Below are positions 37,392 through 46,981 of a DNA stretch of 53,735 nt, one piece after another. Location of the stretch: the NCBI GenBank assembly GCA_910589085.1, contig CAJUSG010000010.1:1-53735 (forward strand), written 5' to 3'. A program made the position numbers and the translations under genes. Every line of letters starts with the position of its first letter. Position 1 is the stretch's first letter. Below the pieces are notes generated by a model. It was given only the letters and a program-made list of their open reading frames with translations. It was not told where the DNA came from and searched no databases. Source of the stretch: an uncultured Oscillospiraceae bacterium (GTDB lineage: Bacteria; Bacillota; Clostridia; Oscillospirales; Oscillospiraceae).

Positions 37392-37805
37392 ATGACCGGC
37401 ACATACGAGCACAACATTGACGCCAAGGGCCGGCTGTTTATCCCCGCCAAGCTCCGGGAGGAGCTGGGCAGCTCCTTTCACCTGGCCATGGGAGTGGATG
37501 CCTGTCTGGCTGTCTACCCCCAGTCCACCTGGGACCGCTTCACCGAGAAATTCGCCTCCCTGCCCATGAGCCAGTCCAAGGCCATGCGCCCCCTGTTCGC
37601 CAACGCGGCCAAGTGCGAGCCGGACAGCCAGGGGCGGATTGTCATCCCCCAGAAGCTGCGCAAATACGCCGGACTGGAGAAGGAGACCGTCATCATCGGC
37701 GTCCACGACCGGGCGGAGATCTGGTCGGCCGCCGCCTGGAACGCCCAGGAGGAGGAAATGAGTCCGGAGAAGATGGCCGCCTGCATGGCGGAGCTGGGGT
37801 TCTGA
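37392..37805 (+). CDS. mraZ: transcriptional regulator MraZ
   Basis: 137 residues from ATG 37392, behind GAGGTGAGAGG. The protein has two AbrB-like repeats: GTYEHNIDAKGRLFIPAKLR and CEPDSQGRIVIPQKLRKYAG, each with the D.KGR..IP signature. MraZ forms ring oligomers that bind the GTGGG repeats upstream and control division/cell-wall genes. First gene of the cluster; rsmH starts one base after its stop. Confidence 0.95.
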   Translation: MTGTYEHNIDAKGRLFIPAKLREELGSSFHLAMGVDACLAVYPQSTWDRFTEKFASLPMSQSKAMRPLFANAAKCEPDSQGRIVIPQKLRKYAGLEKETVIIGVHDRAEIWSAAAWNAQEEEMSPEKMAACMAELGF

Positions 37806-37806
37806 T

Positions 37807-38742
37807 ATGAGTGAGTTTACCCACCGTCCGGTGCTGCTGGACGAGTGTATTGAGGGGCTGAACATCCGCGGGGAGGGGGTCTACCTGGACGGGACCCTGG
37901 GCCGGGCGGGCCACAGTGAGCAGATTGTCCGGCGGCTGACGTCCGGCCGGCTGATCTGCGTGGACCGGGACCGGGCGGCGCTGGACGCGGCCCGGGAGCG
38001 GCTGGCCCCCTGGCTGGACAGGGTGGAGCTGGTCCACAGCAACTTCGACCGGGTGGATGAAATTTTGGACAGGCTCTCGGTGTCCGGCGTGGACGGTATG
38101 CTCTTCGACCTGGGCGTGTCCTCCCCCCAGCTGGACGACGGGACAAGGGGCTTCTCCTACATGCAGGACGCCCCCTTGGACATGCGGATGGACCGGGAGG
38201 AGGGGCTGACCGCCGCGGAGGTGGTCAACAGCTGGCCCAGGGAGGAGCTGAGGCGGATCATCGCCCAGTACGGCGAGGAGCGCTACGCCCCCCAGATCGC
38301 CGGGGCCATCGCCCGCAGAAGGGCGGACAAGCCCATTGAAACCACCCTGGAGCTGGTGGAGATTATCAGAGGCGCCATGCCGCCCAAGGCCCTGCGGGAG
38401 AAGCAGCACCCCGCCAAGCGCACCTTTCAGGCCATCCGCATCGCGGTCAACGATGAGCTGGCCTGCGTGGAGCGGATGCTCAGAGGAGCCGTGCCCCGGC
38501 TGAATCGGGGGGGACGGCTGGCCGTTATCACCTTTCACTCCCTGGAGGACCGGATTGTCAAGACCGGTTTGGCGGAGTTCGCCAGGGGCTGCACCTGTCC
38601 GCCGGATTTTCCGGTCTGCGTCTGCGGCAGAACGCCGGAGATCAGGCTGGTGAACAAAAAACCGATTCTCCCTGGTCCAGGGGAGATTGAAGAGAACTCC
38701 CGGGCTCGCAGCGCCAAGCTGAGGGTGGCGGAGAAATTGTAG
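37807..38742 (+). CDS. rsmH: 16S rRNA (cytosine-1402-N4) methyltransferase RsmH
   Basis: 311 residues. FTHRPVLLDECIEGL and YLDGTLGRAGHSEQIV (SAM-binding), CVDRDRAALDAA, DGMLFDLGVSSPQLDDGTRG and ITFHSLEDRIVK are all family signatures. It methylates C1402 of 16S rRNA in the ribosomal P site. Start ATG is two bases from the mraZ stop, so the two are coupled. Usual second gene in Gram-positive dcw clusters. Confidence 0.96.
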   Translation: MSEFTHRPVLLDECIEGLNIRGEGVYLDGTLGRAGHSEQIVRRLTSGRLICVDRDRAALDAARERLAPWLDRVELVHSNFDRVDEILDRLSVSGVDGMLFDLGVSSPQLDDGTRGFSYMQDAPLDMRMDREEGLTAAEVVNSWPREELRRIIAQYGEERYAPQIAGAIARRRADKPIETTLELVEIIRGAMPPKALREKQHPAKRTFQAIRIAVNDELACVERMLRGAVPRLNRGGRLAVITFHSLEDRIVKTGLAEFARGCTCPPDFPVCVCGRTPEIRLVNKKPILPGPGEIEENSRARSAKLRVAEKL

Positions 38743-38755
38743 AGGAGAACACATC

Positions 38756-39322
38756 ATGGCCACCTATCGCCGCCGGAATACAACCACATACAGCACCTAC
38801 GGCAGTGTGGCCTACGCCCCTGTCTATGAGGGGAATACCGTCCGCGCGCCCCGGCGGGAGGAGGAGCTGCGGCGCCCGCCCGCCCCGAGACCCAAGCAGC
38901 GGGAGCAGGTCCACCGCCACGTGCGGGCCAGAGTGGAGGTCCGGCCGGTGGGCGCGGTGGCCCCCTTCGCGGTGATCGGTTTTCTGGCGGTGGCCATTTT
39001 CGCCGCCATGCTGGTGACCAGCTATGCCCAGCTGACGGTGGCCAACGACGAGATGGTCTCCCTGCGCCGGGAGCTGTCCGACCTTCAGAGCGAAAACGTC
39101 ACCCTCTCCGCCCAGTATGAGAAGGTCTTTGACCTGGCCACCATTCAGGAGGCGGTGGGGGACACGATGATCCGTCCTACCAACGACCAGGTGGTGTATA
39201 TCGACCTCTCCGCGCCGGACACCGTCACCGTATATCACGACAAGGGCGGCGACCCGGGGCTGCGGGACCTGCTGAACGGCGTCCATGAGGTTTTGGACGG
39301 AATTATAGAATATTTCCGCTGA
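38756..39322 (+). CDS. ftsL: cell division protein FtsL-like
   Basis: 188 residues. A long basic, proline-rich cytoplasmic tail (about 1-68, RRPPAPRPKQREQVHRHVRA), one membrane segment (about 70-92, APFAVIGFLAVAIFAAMLV) and a short coiled coil (ANDEMVSLRRELSDLQSENV). Position between rsmH and a PBP, plus this layout, supports FtsL, the partner of DivIC and DivIB in the septal complex. The sequence is poorly conserved in the family, so the call rests on topology and context. Start ATG 38756 follows AGAGGAG. Confidence 0.85.
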   Translation: MATYRRRNTTTYSTYGSVAYAPVYEGNTVRAPRREEELRRPPAPRPKQREQVHRHVRARVEVRPVGAVAPFAVIGFLAVAIFAAMLVTSYAQLTVANDEMVSLRRELSDLQSENVTLSAQYEKVFDLATIQEAVGDTMIRPTNDQVVYIDLSAPDTVTVYHDKGGDPGLRDLLNGVHEVLDGIIEYFR

Positions 39323-39425
39323 CCCAGCCATAAGGTTAAGCACAGAGGCCGGCTGGGTCAGAGCGCACAAACTCACCCGGTATATAGAAACTGCGGGCGC
39401 AAGAAAGAGATTTTCTTGCGCCTTT
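39320..39425 (+). promoter_or_regulatory. two hairpins between ftsL and PBP gene, second terminator-like
   Basis: TGACCCAGCC (39320-39329) pairs with GGCTGGGTCA (39351-39360). Then GGCGCAAGAAA (39396-39406) pairs with TTTCTTGCGCC (39412-39422), followed by TTTT. The second has the form of an intrinsic terminator inside the dcw operon and could lower or regulate transcription of downstream genes. Confidence 0.65.
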
Positions 39426-39448
39426 TCACCGCAAAGGGGGATTTTTCC

Positions 39449-41896
39449 TTGAGAAGCAAATATGAGCGGGGGCTGAAGCAGGGCGTGAAGCCCACTGCCG
39501 CCACCCGGGGCACCCACTCCAAGCGGTCGATTTTCCGCCGCACCCTGTTCCTGATGGTGCTGTGCGGCATGGTGATTTTTATCCCCCTGGGCTGGAAGCT
39601 GTGGGACATCGCTATCGTCAACTGCGAGGCATACCAGAAGGCCGCCCAAAACCAGCATGGGCTGGACTTTGTGATCCCCGCTGAACGGGGCAAGATCTAC
39701 GACCGGAACAGCAATGTGATGGCCATGTCCACCACCGTGTATACGCTGATCCTGTCCCCCAGAGATCTGGTGAAGAGCGTCTCCAACAAGGACGAGGAGG
39801 GCAATACCCTCAGCGACGAGGTGTATCAGGCCAAGGTGGCCGCCCGGCAGGACCAGATGGTGGAGGAGCTGATGAACCTGATCCCTGACCTGGACCGGCA
39901 GGAGGTGGAGGGGCACGTCCACGCCACCAAAATGGCATATCGGGAGATCAAGGTGAATATTGAAGAGGAGGAGCACAAGCGCATTCAGGAGTACATCGTG
40001 GAAAACAAGGCCTCCTCCTACCTGTATCAGATCGCGGGCAGCAAGCGGTATTACCCCTACTCCGGACTGGCCGCCCAGGCCCTGGGCTTTGTCAACGCCA
40101 ACGGCGGCGCCTACGGCATTGAGGCGGTGTACAACGACGTGCTGGAGGGCACCGCCGGCCGGGTGGTCACCACCCGCACCGCCGCCGGCACCGAGCGGTA
40201 CAACAGCTACGCGGAGTACATCGACGCGGTGAACGGCTACAATATCACCCTCACCATTGACACCACCATCCAGTCCTATCTGGAAAAGACCCTGGAGGAG
40301 GGCATCAAGGACTTTGAGGTGCAGGACGGGGCCTTCGCCATCGCCATGAACCCCAAGACCGGGGCCATCTATGGCATCGCCAGCTCCCCGGATTTTGACC
40401 CGAACAACTACGGAAGAATTACAAATGAGCTGCTCAGCAGCCAGTTGGACGAGAGTGCCGCCGCCATCTTTGAGAAGCTGAAGGCCAGCAACACCGAAAA
40501 CCTCACCGACAGCCAGCTGATGGAGAAGGCGGAAAGCCAGGCCTACTCCGACGCGGTGAATACCCAGTGGCGCAACAAGGCCATCGACTCCCGGTATGAG
40601 CCTGGCTCGGTGTTCAAGGCCATCGTGCTGGCCGCCGCCCTGGAGGAGGGGGTGGTCAGCGAGAACGACCACTTCTTCTGTTCCGGGGAGGCCGTAGTGC
40701 CCGGCTACCCCAAGCCCATCAAATGCTCCAACACCAGAGGCCACAAGGACCAGAACCTGGCCAAGGCGGTGGCCAACTCCTGCAACCCCGCATTTATTGA
40801 GATCGGCAAGCGGCTGGGGGTCGATACATTTTACGACTACTTCGAGGCCTTCGGTATGCTGGAGAACACCGGCATCGACCTGCCCGGCGAGGCCAGTCTG
40901 GCCGGCGCCGTCTGGAGCCGGGACAAGATGAGCAACGTGGACCTGGCGGTGGCCTCCTTCGGCCAGCGCTTTGAGATCACTCCCCTCCAGATGATCTGCG
41001 GCTTCTCCGCCGTTATCAACGGGGGCAACCTGGTAAAGCCCTATGTGGTCCAATCGGTGAGCACTCAGGACGGCACCGTGGTTCAGAACACTCAGCCCGA
41101 GGTGGTCCGGCAGGTCATCAGCAAGCAGACCAGCCAGCGGGCCGCCGACATTCTGGAGCAGGTGGTGGCCACCGGCAGCGGCAACAACGGCTATGTGGCG
41201 GGTTACCGCATCGGCGGCAAGACGGGCACCTCCGAGGTGAAAACCGTGGACCTGGACCACTATGTGGTCTCCTTTATGGGCTACGCCCCCGCCGACGACC
41301 CCCAGGTGATTGTCCTGCTGGCCTACGACCACCCCAAGGTCAAGGAGCCGGGCAGCAACTACGGCCCCAGCGGCGTCTACATCAGCGGCGGCAACATGGC
41401 CGCAAAAAAGGCCGGCCCCCTCATCGCCCAGATTCTGGACTATCTGGGGATTGAGAAGACCTACTCCACCGAGGAGGCGGCCGCCGCCGACGTGGTGATG
41501 CCCAAGGTCACCGGACTGAGCGTCACCAAGGCGGAGGACGATCTGTCCCGGGTAAACCTGAGATTCCGCACCATCGGCGAGGGGGAGACCGTCTCCCGGC
41601 AGATTCCCGCCGCCGGAACCCGGATCCCCGGAGGGTCCACCGTGATCCTCTACCTGGGAGACTCCGCGCCGGAGGCCAGCGGCACCGTCCCCGACGTGAG
41701 AGGAATGACCTACGAGAATGCCAAAAACGCCCTGGAAAAAGCGGGCTTCTTCATGCGGGCCTCGGGCGCGTCGGTCTACTACGGCAACACCACCACCGCT
41801 GAGAGCCAGAGCATCGCGGGCGGGGTGGCCGCCGTCACCGGCACCGTGGTGGACGTGAAGTTCTTCAATCAGGTGGAGGACGGATACGCGGGGTAA
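39449..41896 (+). CDS. PASTA-domain class B penicillin-binding protein (FtsI/SpoVD type)
   Basis: 815 residues from TTG 39449, with AAAGGGGG eight bases upstream; no better ATG is in frame. One membrane segment (about 31-50, TLFLMVLCGMVIFIPLGW), a PBP dimer domain beginning GLDFVIPAERGKIYDRN, and a transpeptidase with YEPGSVFKAIVLA (SxxK), VANSCNPAFIE (SxN) and GGKTGTSE (KTG). Two PASTA domains close the protein (VVMPKVTGLSVTKAEDDL; TVPDVRGMTYENAKNALEKA). It cross-links septal peptidoglycan with the SEDS partner at 44527. SpoVD (sporulation) usually has one PASTA and vegetative PBP2B two, so it may serve division, sporulation, or both. Confidence 0.93.
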   Translation: MRSKYERGLKQGVKPTAATRGTHSKRSIFRRTLFLMVLCGMVIFIPLGWKLWDIAIVNCEAYQKAAQNQHGLDFVIPAERGKIYDRNSNVMAMSTTVYTLILSPRDLVKSVSNKDEEGNTLSDEVYQAKVAARQDQMVEELMNLIPDLDRQEVEGHVHATKMAYREIKVNIEEEEHKRIQEYIVENKASSYLYQIAGSKRYYPYSGLAAQALGFVNANGGAYGIEAVYNDVLEGTAGRVVTTRTAAGTERYNSYAEYIDAVNGYNITLTIDTTIQSYLEKTLEEGIKDFEVQDGAFAIAMNPKTGAIYGIASSPDFDPNNYGRITNELLSSQLDESAAAIFEKLKASNTENLTDSQLMEKAESQAYSDAVNTQWRNKAIDSRYEPGSVFKAIVLAAALEEGVVSENDHFFCSGEAVVPGYPKPIKCSNTRGHKDQNLAKAVANSCNPAFIEIGKRLGVDTFYDYFEAFGMLENTGIDLPGEASLAGAVWSRDKMSNVDLAVASFGQRFEITPLQMICGFSAVINGGNLVKPYVVQSVSTQDGTVVQNTQPEVVRQVISKQTSQRAADILEQVVATGSGNNGYVAGYRIGGKTGTSEVKTVDLDHYVVSFMGYAPADDPQVIVLLAYDHPKVKEPGSNYGPSGVYISGGNMAAKKAGPLIAQILDYLGIEKTYSTEEAAAADVVMPKVTGLSVTKAEDDLSRVNLRFRTIGEGETVSRQIPAAGTRIPGGSTVILYLGDSAPEASGTVPDVRGMTYENAKNALEKAGFFMRASGASVYYGNTTTAESQSIAGGVAAVTGTVVDVKFFNQVEDGYAG

Positions 41897-41941
41897 GCAA
41901 GGCTTATATAGAATGAAACCGCACCCATGAGGGGTGACACC

Positions 41942-43432
41942 ATGATTCTGCGCGAGCTGTTAGCCGGCGTCCCCCTCACGGGGGGGAATCCTGACCTTAA
42001 TATGGAAATATCTTCCATATCCTACGACACCAGAACGCTGGAGCCCGGCGCGCTCTTTGTGGCCATGGCCGGGGACAAGACAGACGGCCACCGGTACATT
42101 CAGACCGCCCTGGACCGGGGGGCCGCCGCCATCCTGTGCCAAAGGGCCCCGGAGTACCCCGGGCCCTGGCTGACCACAGAGGACAGCCGGCGCGCCCTGG
42201 CCCTGACGGCCGCCAACTGGTTCGGCCGTCCCGGAGACGCCATGACCCTGGCCGCCGTCACCGGCACCAACGGCAAGACTACCACCACCAGCCTGCTCAA
42301 GGAGCTGCTGGAGCGGACGGCGGGAGCCAAGGTGGGCCTGATCGGCACCAACCGGAACATGATCGGCGACCGGGAGCTGCCCGCCCACCGCACAACGCCG
42401 GAGAGCTATGAGCTCCAGGCCCTGCTCCGGCAGATGGCGGACGCGGGGTGCACCCACGTGGTGATGGAGACCTCCTCCCACGCCCTGGTTCAGCGCCGCA
42501 CGGCAGGGCTCCGCTTCCAGGTGGGGGTGTTTACCAACCTGACCCAGGACCACCTGGACTACCACCACACCATGGAGGAGTACCGGGCGGCCAAGGGGCT
42601 GCTGTTTGACCAGTGCGAAACGGCCGTCCTCAACCTGGACGACGAGGCGGGCCGCTGGTATGCGGAACAGGTGGCCTGCCCCGTGTTTACCTACTCCGAG
42701 AGCCGGATATGGGCCGGCCTTACCGCCCGGAATATCCGCCTGTTTCCCAGTCATGTGGAGTTTGAGGCGCTGACTTTGGGCAGAATCTCACGGGTGCATC
42801 TGCCCATCCCCGGGGGCTTTTCCATCTACAACGCCCTGGCCGCCCTGGCCGCCGGACTGTGTCTGGGGCTGGAGCTGGAGTCTATGGCCCGGGTTATGCC
42901 CGCGGTCCACGGGGTGAAGGGCAGGGTGGAGGTGGTGCCCATCCCACGGGCCTACACCGTGATTATCGACTACGCCCACACCCCTAACGCTCTGGAGAAC
43001 ATCCTCACCACGGCCCGGGAGTTTACCGCCGGACGGCTCATCTGCCTGTTTGGCTGCGGCGGGGACCGGGACAGGACCAAGCGGCCTGTTATGGGGGCCA
43101 TTGCCGAGGATCTGGCCGACCAGGTGGTGGTCACCTCTGACAATCCCCGCACCGAGGAGCCCCGGGCCATTATTGAGGATATTCTGGCGGGCATGACAGG
43201 CAGAGAGGCCGACGTCCATGTGGAGCCCGACCGGCGGGAGGCCATCGCCTGGGCCCTGGCCCGGGGAAAGCCCGGGGACGTGATTGTCCTGGCCGGCAAG
43301 GGACACGAGACCTATCAGGAGATCAACGGCGCGCAGTACCACATGGACGAGCGGGAGATTGTGGCGGACTGGTTCGCGCGGGCCGACGGAAGACAAAAAA
43401 TGACTGGAAAATTTCCGGCGGATGTGATATAA
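41942..43432 (+). CDS. murE: UDP-MurNAc-tripeptide ligase (meso-diaminopimelate-adding)
   Basis: 496 residues from ATG 41942 (GAGGGGTGA upstream). ISYDTRTLEPGALFVAM at the N-terminus, ATP loop VTGTNGKTTTTSLLKEL, METSSHAL, FTNLTQDHLDYH, and in the C-terminal domain IDYAHTPNALENIL, FGCGGDRDRTKRPVM and SDNPRTEEP. The DNPR motif marks meso-diaminopimelate as the third residue of the stem peptide. Next gene in the cluster is mraY; murF, which often lies between, is absent. Confidence 0.95.
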   Translation: MILRELLAGVPLTGGNPDLNMEISSISYDTRTLEPGALFVAMAGDKTDGHRYIQTALDRGAAAILCQRAPEYPGPWLTTEDSRRALALTAANWFGRPGDAMTLAAVTGTNGKTTTTSLLKELLERTAGAKVGLIGTNRNMIGDRELPAHRTTPESYELQALLRQMADAGCTHVVMETSSHALVQRRTAGLRFQVGVFTNLTQDHLDYHHTMEEYRAAKGLLFDQCETAVLNLDDEAGRWYAEQVACPVFTYSESRIWAGLTARNIRLFPSHVEFEALTLGRISRVHLPIPGGFSIYNALAALAAGLCLGLELESMARVMPAVHGVKGRVEVVPIPRAYTVIIDYAHTPNALENILTTAREFTAGRLICLFGCGGDRDRTKRPVMGAIAEDLADQVVVTSDNPRTEEPRAIIEDILAGMTGREADVHVEPDRREAIAWALARGKPGDVIVLAGKGHETYQEINGAQYHMDEREIVADWFARADGRQKMTGKFPADVI

Positions 43433-43482
43433 TCCTTTGTCCTGCGCGCTTCAAAAGAGAAAGAACCGGGAGGGTTTCAGTT

Positions 43483-44469
43483 ATGACATATATCCTCAGC
43501 TTTATTGTGGCCTTCGGCGTGGCGGCGATTGCGGGCCAGCTGTTGATTCCCCTGCTGCGGCGGCTGAAGGCCGGTCAGGCCATCCGGGAGGACGGCCCCA
43601 CCTGGCACATGTCCAAGCAGGGCACCCCCACCATGGGCGGCATCATGTTTATCCTGGCCATCGGCGCGGCGATTCTGGTGTCGGGCTGGGAGGAGCTGAA
43701 AGCGGGGAGCTATAACCACCTGTATGTGTTCCTCTTCGCCCTGGTGTTTGGGGTCATCGGCATGATCGACGACTTTCAGAAGCTGCGCCACCACGCCAAC
43801 GAGGGGCTCACCGCCGCCCAGAAGTTCCTGCTCCAGCTGGCGGCGGCCATCGCCTTCACCGTGCTCATGCGGGGGGAGGGCTATCTGACCCCCAACCTGT
43901 TTGTCCCCTTCCTCAATGTGGCCATTCCCCTGCCCTGGGTGGTGTATATGGTCTTTGCCGCCTTCGTCATGGTGGGCACGGTGAACGCCGTCAACCTCAC
44001 CGACGGCATCGACGGCCTGGCCACCGGCGTCACCATCCCCGTGGCCCTGTTCTACATGACTGTCTCGGCCTGGTTCGGGCGGAGCGACCTGGCGATCCTC
44101 TCCGCCGCCCTGGCGGGGGGGCTGGCCGCCTTCCTGATCTACAACTTTCACCCCGCCAAGGTGTTCATGGGGGACACCGGCTCCCTGTTCCTGGGCGGCA
44201 TGGTGTGCGGTCTGGCCTTCGCCCTGGATATCCCGCTGGTCATCCCCATCATCGGCCTGATCTATGTGGCCGAAGTGCTGTCTGACATCATCCAGGTGGT
44301 CTATTTTAAAAAGACCCGCGGGAAACGGTTTTTCCGCATGGCCCCCATCCACCACCATCTGGAGATGGGGGGCTGGAGCGAGACCAAGCTGTTCTGCGTC
44401 TTCTCCGGCATCACCCTGGTGCTGTGCTGCCTGGGCTTTTTGGGGGTCATGTACCGGTATCCTATGTAG
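43483..44469 (+). CDS. mraY: phospho-MurNAc-pentapeptide translocase MraY
   Basis: 328 residues with about ten hydrophobic segments. GPTWHMSKQGTPTMGGIMF is the conserved first loop, FGVIGMIDDFQKLRHHANEG has the DD motif, NAVNLTDGIDGLATG contains catalytic Asp, and FMGDTGSLFLGG and RMAPIHHHLEMGGWSE (the His-rich loop) follow. It moves phospho-MurNAc-pentapeptide to undecaprenyl phosphate to make lipid I. Start ATG 43483 follows GGGAGGG. The end of murE holds TGATATAAT (an extended -10 form), so a second promoter may feed mraY. Confidence 0.96.
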   Translation: MTYILSFIVAFGVAAIAGQLLIPLLRRLKAGQAIREDGPTWHMSKQGTPTMGGIMFILAIGAAILVSGWEELKAGSYNHLYVFLFALVFGVIGMIDDFQKLRHHANEGLTAAQKFLLQLAAAIAFTVLMRGEGYLTPNLFVPFLNVAIPLPWVVYMVFAAFVMVGTVNAVNLTDGIDGLATGVTIPVALFYMTVSAWFGRSDLAILSAALAGGLAAFLIYNFHPAKVFMGDTGSLFLGGMVCGLAFALDIPLVIPIIGLIYVAEVLSDIIQVVYFKKTRGKRFFRMAPIHHHLEMGGWSETKLFCVFSGITLVLCCLGFLGVMYRYPM

Positions 44470-44526
44470 AAAAATACTTCCTGTGCCCTACACGGTGTAA
44501 GGATCCCGTAAAAGGAGGGAAAGCCC

Positions 44527-45756
44527 TTGGCCCGCAAAGCGAAACGTGATTTAACCATGGAGGAGCAGCTGGCCCGGGGACCGCTGGACCTGCCCTTTCT
44601 TATGCTGGTGCTGCTGCTGCTGGGCATCGGGCTGGTGATGCTGTTTTCGGCCTCCTACTACACCGCCTTCCGGGACTCCACCAAGCCGGTCCTGAATAAT
44701 CCCTACTACTACATCCAGCACCAGGCGGCCTACGCTATGGCGGGCCTGGTGGGCATGTATATTGTCTCCCGCATCAACTACCAGCACTTCCGCTGGATGG
44801 CCCCGCTGGCGCTGATCGCCTCCATCGGGCTGCTGGTGCTGTGCTACATCCCCGGCCTGAATGCCCCCATCAATGGCGTGCGCCGCTGGCTGAGGGTGTT
44901 TCTGGTGGCCGGCCCCACCTTTCAGCCCTCGGAGATTGCCAAGGTGACGGTGGTGCTCTTCTTCTCCGCCCGATTGTGCAAGCGGGACACCGAGAAGCAG
45001 CTGCGCTTCACGCGCCGCACCGGCACCGGGCGGATGCTGAATTTTTTGGAGAAAATCGGCTTTCTGGAGCTGGTGCCCTACGGCGTTGTGCTGGTGGTGG
45101 TGCTGGGGCTGGTGGTGTTTGAGCCCCATGTGTCCGGCGCCCTGCTGGTGGCGGTGGGCGCCGCCGCGGTGCTGCTGGTCTCCGGCATCAGCCTGTGGTG
45201 GTTCATCGGCATCGGCGGGTTCGGCGCGGCCCTGGTGGGCCTGATGTATGTGACGACAGACTATGTAAAGTATAAAATCGGGATCTGGCTGGACCCCTGG
45301 GGGGCCGACGCCCAGAGCGGCGGCTACCAGTTCCGCCAGGGCATCTACTCCATCGCCTCCGGCGGCCTGCTGGGCCGGGGACTGGGACAGAGCGACCAGA
45401 AATACGGCTTCGTCCCCGAGCCGGAGAACGACATGATCTTCTCCATCGTGGTGGAGGAGCTGGGGCTGGTGGGGGCCTTTATGATCCTGCTGCTGTTCTC
45501 CCTGCTGATCCTCCGGGGCTACTGGCTGGCCCTCCACGCCCGGGATAAATTCGGCACCCTGACCATTGTGGGGATCATCACGCTGCTGGCGGCCCAGGTG
45601 TTTTTGAACATCAGCGTGATTACCGGCATGATTCCCAATACCGGCATCTCCCTGCCCTTTTTCAGCTACGGAGGCACCGCCCTGATGATTCAGCTGGCGG
45701 AGATTGGGATGGTTTTGAGCATTTCACGTCAGATACCGGCACCCAGAAAAGATTGA
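44527..45756 (+). CDS. ftsW: SEDS glycosyltransferase FtsW/SpoVE
   Basis: 409 residues from TTG 44527, with GGAGGG seven bases upstream. About ten membrane segments. GVRRWLRVFLVAGPTFQPSEIAK (quoted in part: FQPSEIAK) and PEPENDMIFSIVVEELG are the typical loops of the SEDS family, and GMIPNTGISLPFFSYGGTAL near the end is the strongest signature. Such proteins polymerise glycan strands from lipid II together with a class B PBP, here the product of 39449. Whether it is the vegetative FtsW or the sporulation SpoVE cannot be told. Confidence 0.94.
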   Translation: MARKAKRDLTMEEQLARGPLDLPFLMLVLLLLGIGLVMLFSASYYTAFRDSTKPVLNNPYYYIQHQAAYAMAGLVGMYIVSRINYQHFRWMAPLALIASIGLLVLCYIPGLNAPINGVRRWLRVFLVAGPTFQPSEIAKVTVVLFFSARLCKRDTEKQLRFTRRTGTGRMLNFLEKIGFLELVPYGVVLVVVLGLVVFEPHVSGALLVAVGAAAVLLVSGISLWWFIGIGGFGAALVGLMYVTTDYVKYKIGIWLDPWGADAQSGGYQFRQGIYSIASGGLLGRGLGQSDQKYGFVPEPENDMIFSIVVEELGLVGAFMILLLFSLLILRGYWLALHARDKFGTLTIVGIITLLAAQVFLNISVITGMIPNTGISLPFFSYGGTALMIQLAEIGMVLSISRQIPAPRKD

Positions 45757-45772
45757 AGCTAGAGGTGTAGTT

Positions 45773-46891
45773 ATGAACGTTCTGTTTACCTGCGGCGGCA
45801 CCGCCGGCCATGTGAATCCGGCGGTGGCCCTGGCCCGCATCTTCCAGGAGAGACACCCCGGCTGCCGCATCCTCTTCGTGGGGGCGGACGGGGGGATGGA
45901 GAACAAGCTGGTGCCCAAGGAGGGGTATCAGATCCGCTCCGTCACCATTACCAATTTCCACCGCTCCTTTGCCCCCGCCGACATTGCCCACAATTTGGGC
46001 ACCCTGATGAACATGCAGAGGTCTAAAAAACAGGCCCGGGCCATTCTGGACGAGTTCAAGCCCGACCTGGTGGTGGGCACCGGGGGGTACGCCTCCTTCC
46101 CCGTGGTCAACGAGGCGGCCCGGCGGAGGATTCCCACCGCCGTCCACGAGTCCAACGCCGTCCCCGGCCTGACCACCAAGGCCCTGGCCAGGGTGGTGGA
46201 CCGGGTGATGGTGGGCTTTGAGGAGAGCCGGGAGCACTACGACAGCCCGGATAAGGTGGTGGTCACCGGCACCCCCGTCCGAGGGGACTTTTTCCGGTAC
46301 AGCCGGGAGGAGGCCAGGCAGAAGCTGGGCTTTTCCGACGACCGGCCCCTGCTGCTGTCCTACTGGGGGTCCCTGGGGGCGGAGGTCATGAACCAGAAGA
46401 TGGTGGACTTTATCGCCAAGGAGTGCTACGAGGGCGCACCGTGGCGGCATATCCACGGCGCGGGCCGGGATTTTCCCTGGATGCAGGAGGAACTGCTGCG
46501 GCGGGGGCTGAAGCTGGGGGACAACGGCATCGAGGTGCGGGAGTATATCTACGACATGCCCCTGGTGATGGCCGCCGCCGATCTGGTGCTGTGCCGGGCG
46601 GGCGCCTCCACCATCTCGGAGCTGGCCGCCATCGCAAAGCCCGCCGTGCTGGTGCCCTCCCCCAACGTCACCGCCAACCACCAGGAGAAAAACGCCCGGG
46701 TGCTGGCCGACCAGGGGGCCGCCGTCCTTCTGAGGGAGGCGGACTGTGTGGAGAACACCCTCTATGATGAGGCCGCCCTCCTCCTCCGGGAGCGGGACCG
46801 CAGAGAGCGGATGACTGCCGCCCTGAAGGCCATGGCCGTCCCCAACGCGGGGGAGAAGATCTATGAGACCCTGCGGGAGATTCTCGGATAG
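45773..46891 (+). CDS. murG: UDP-GlcNAc transferase MurG
   Basis: 372 residues. NVLFTCGGTAGHVNPAVALA is the N-terminal glycine-rich loop that contacts lipid I; GTGGYASFPVV and ESNAVPGLTTKAL follow; the C-terminal UDP-GlcNAc-binding region is LVLCRAGASTISELAAI with PAVLVPSPNVTANHQEKNA. It adds GlcNAc to lipid I to form lipid II at the inner membrane face. Start ATG 45773 follows AGAGGTG. Followed by the murA gene after 90 bases with a hairpin. Confidence 0.96.
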   Translation: MNVLFTCGGTAGHVNPAVALARIFQERHPGCRILFVGADGGMENKLVPKEGYQIRSVTITNFHRSFAPADIAHNLGTLMNMQRSKKQARAILDEFKPDLVVGTGGYASFPVVNEAARRRIPTAVHESNAVPGLTTKALARVVDRVMVGFEESREHYDSPDKVVVTGTPVRGDFFRYSREEARQKLGFSDDRPLLLSYWGSLGAEVMNQKMVDFIAKECYEGAPWRHIHGAGRDFPWMQEELLRRGLKLGDNGIEVREYIYDMPLVMAAADLVLCRAGASTISELAAIAKPAVLVPSPNVTANHQEKNARVLADQGAAVLLREADCVENTLYDEAALLLRERDRRERMTAALKAMAVPNAGEKIYETLREILG

Positions 46892-46950
46892 CGGGGAGGG
46901 AGTCCTTCCCGCTCCGCCATAAACCAAAATCCCGCTTTCCGCATAGGATG

Positions 46951-46974
46951 CTCCAAATCCAAAAGATTTGGAGG
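46951..46974 (+). promoter_or_regulatory. murA: hairpin sequestering the murA ribosome-binding site
   Basis: CTCCAAATC (46951-46959) pairs perfectly with GATTTGGAG (46965-46973) over CAAAA. The 3' arm contains most of GGAGG, the murA Shine-Dalgarno sequence, seven bases before ATG 46982. When folded it should lower murA translation. Confidence 0.65.
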
Positions 46975-46981
46975 CAATCCC

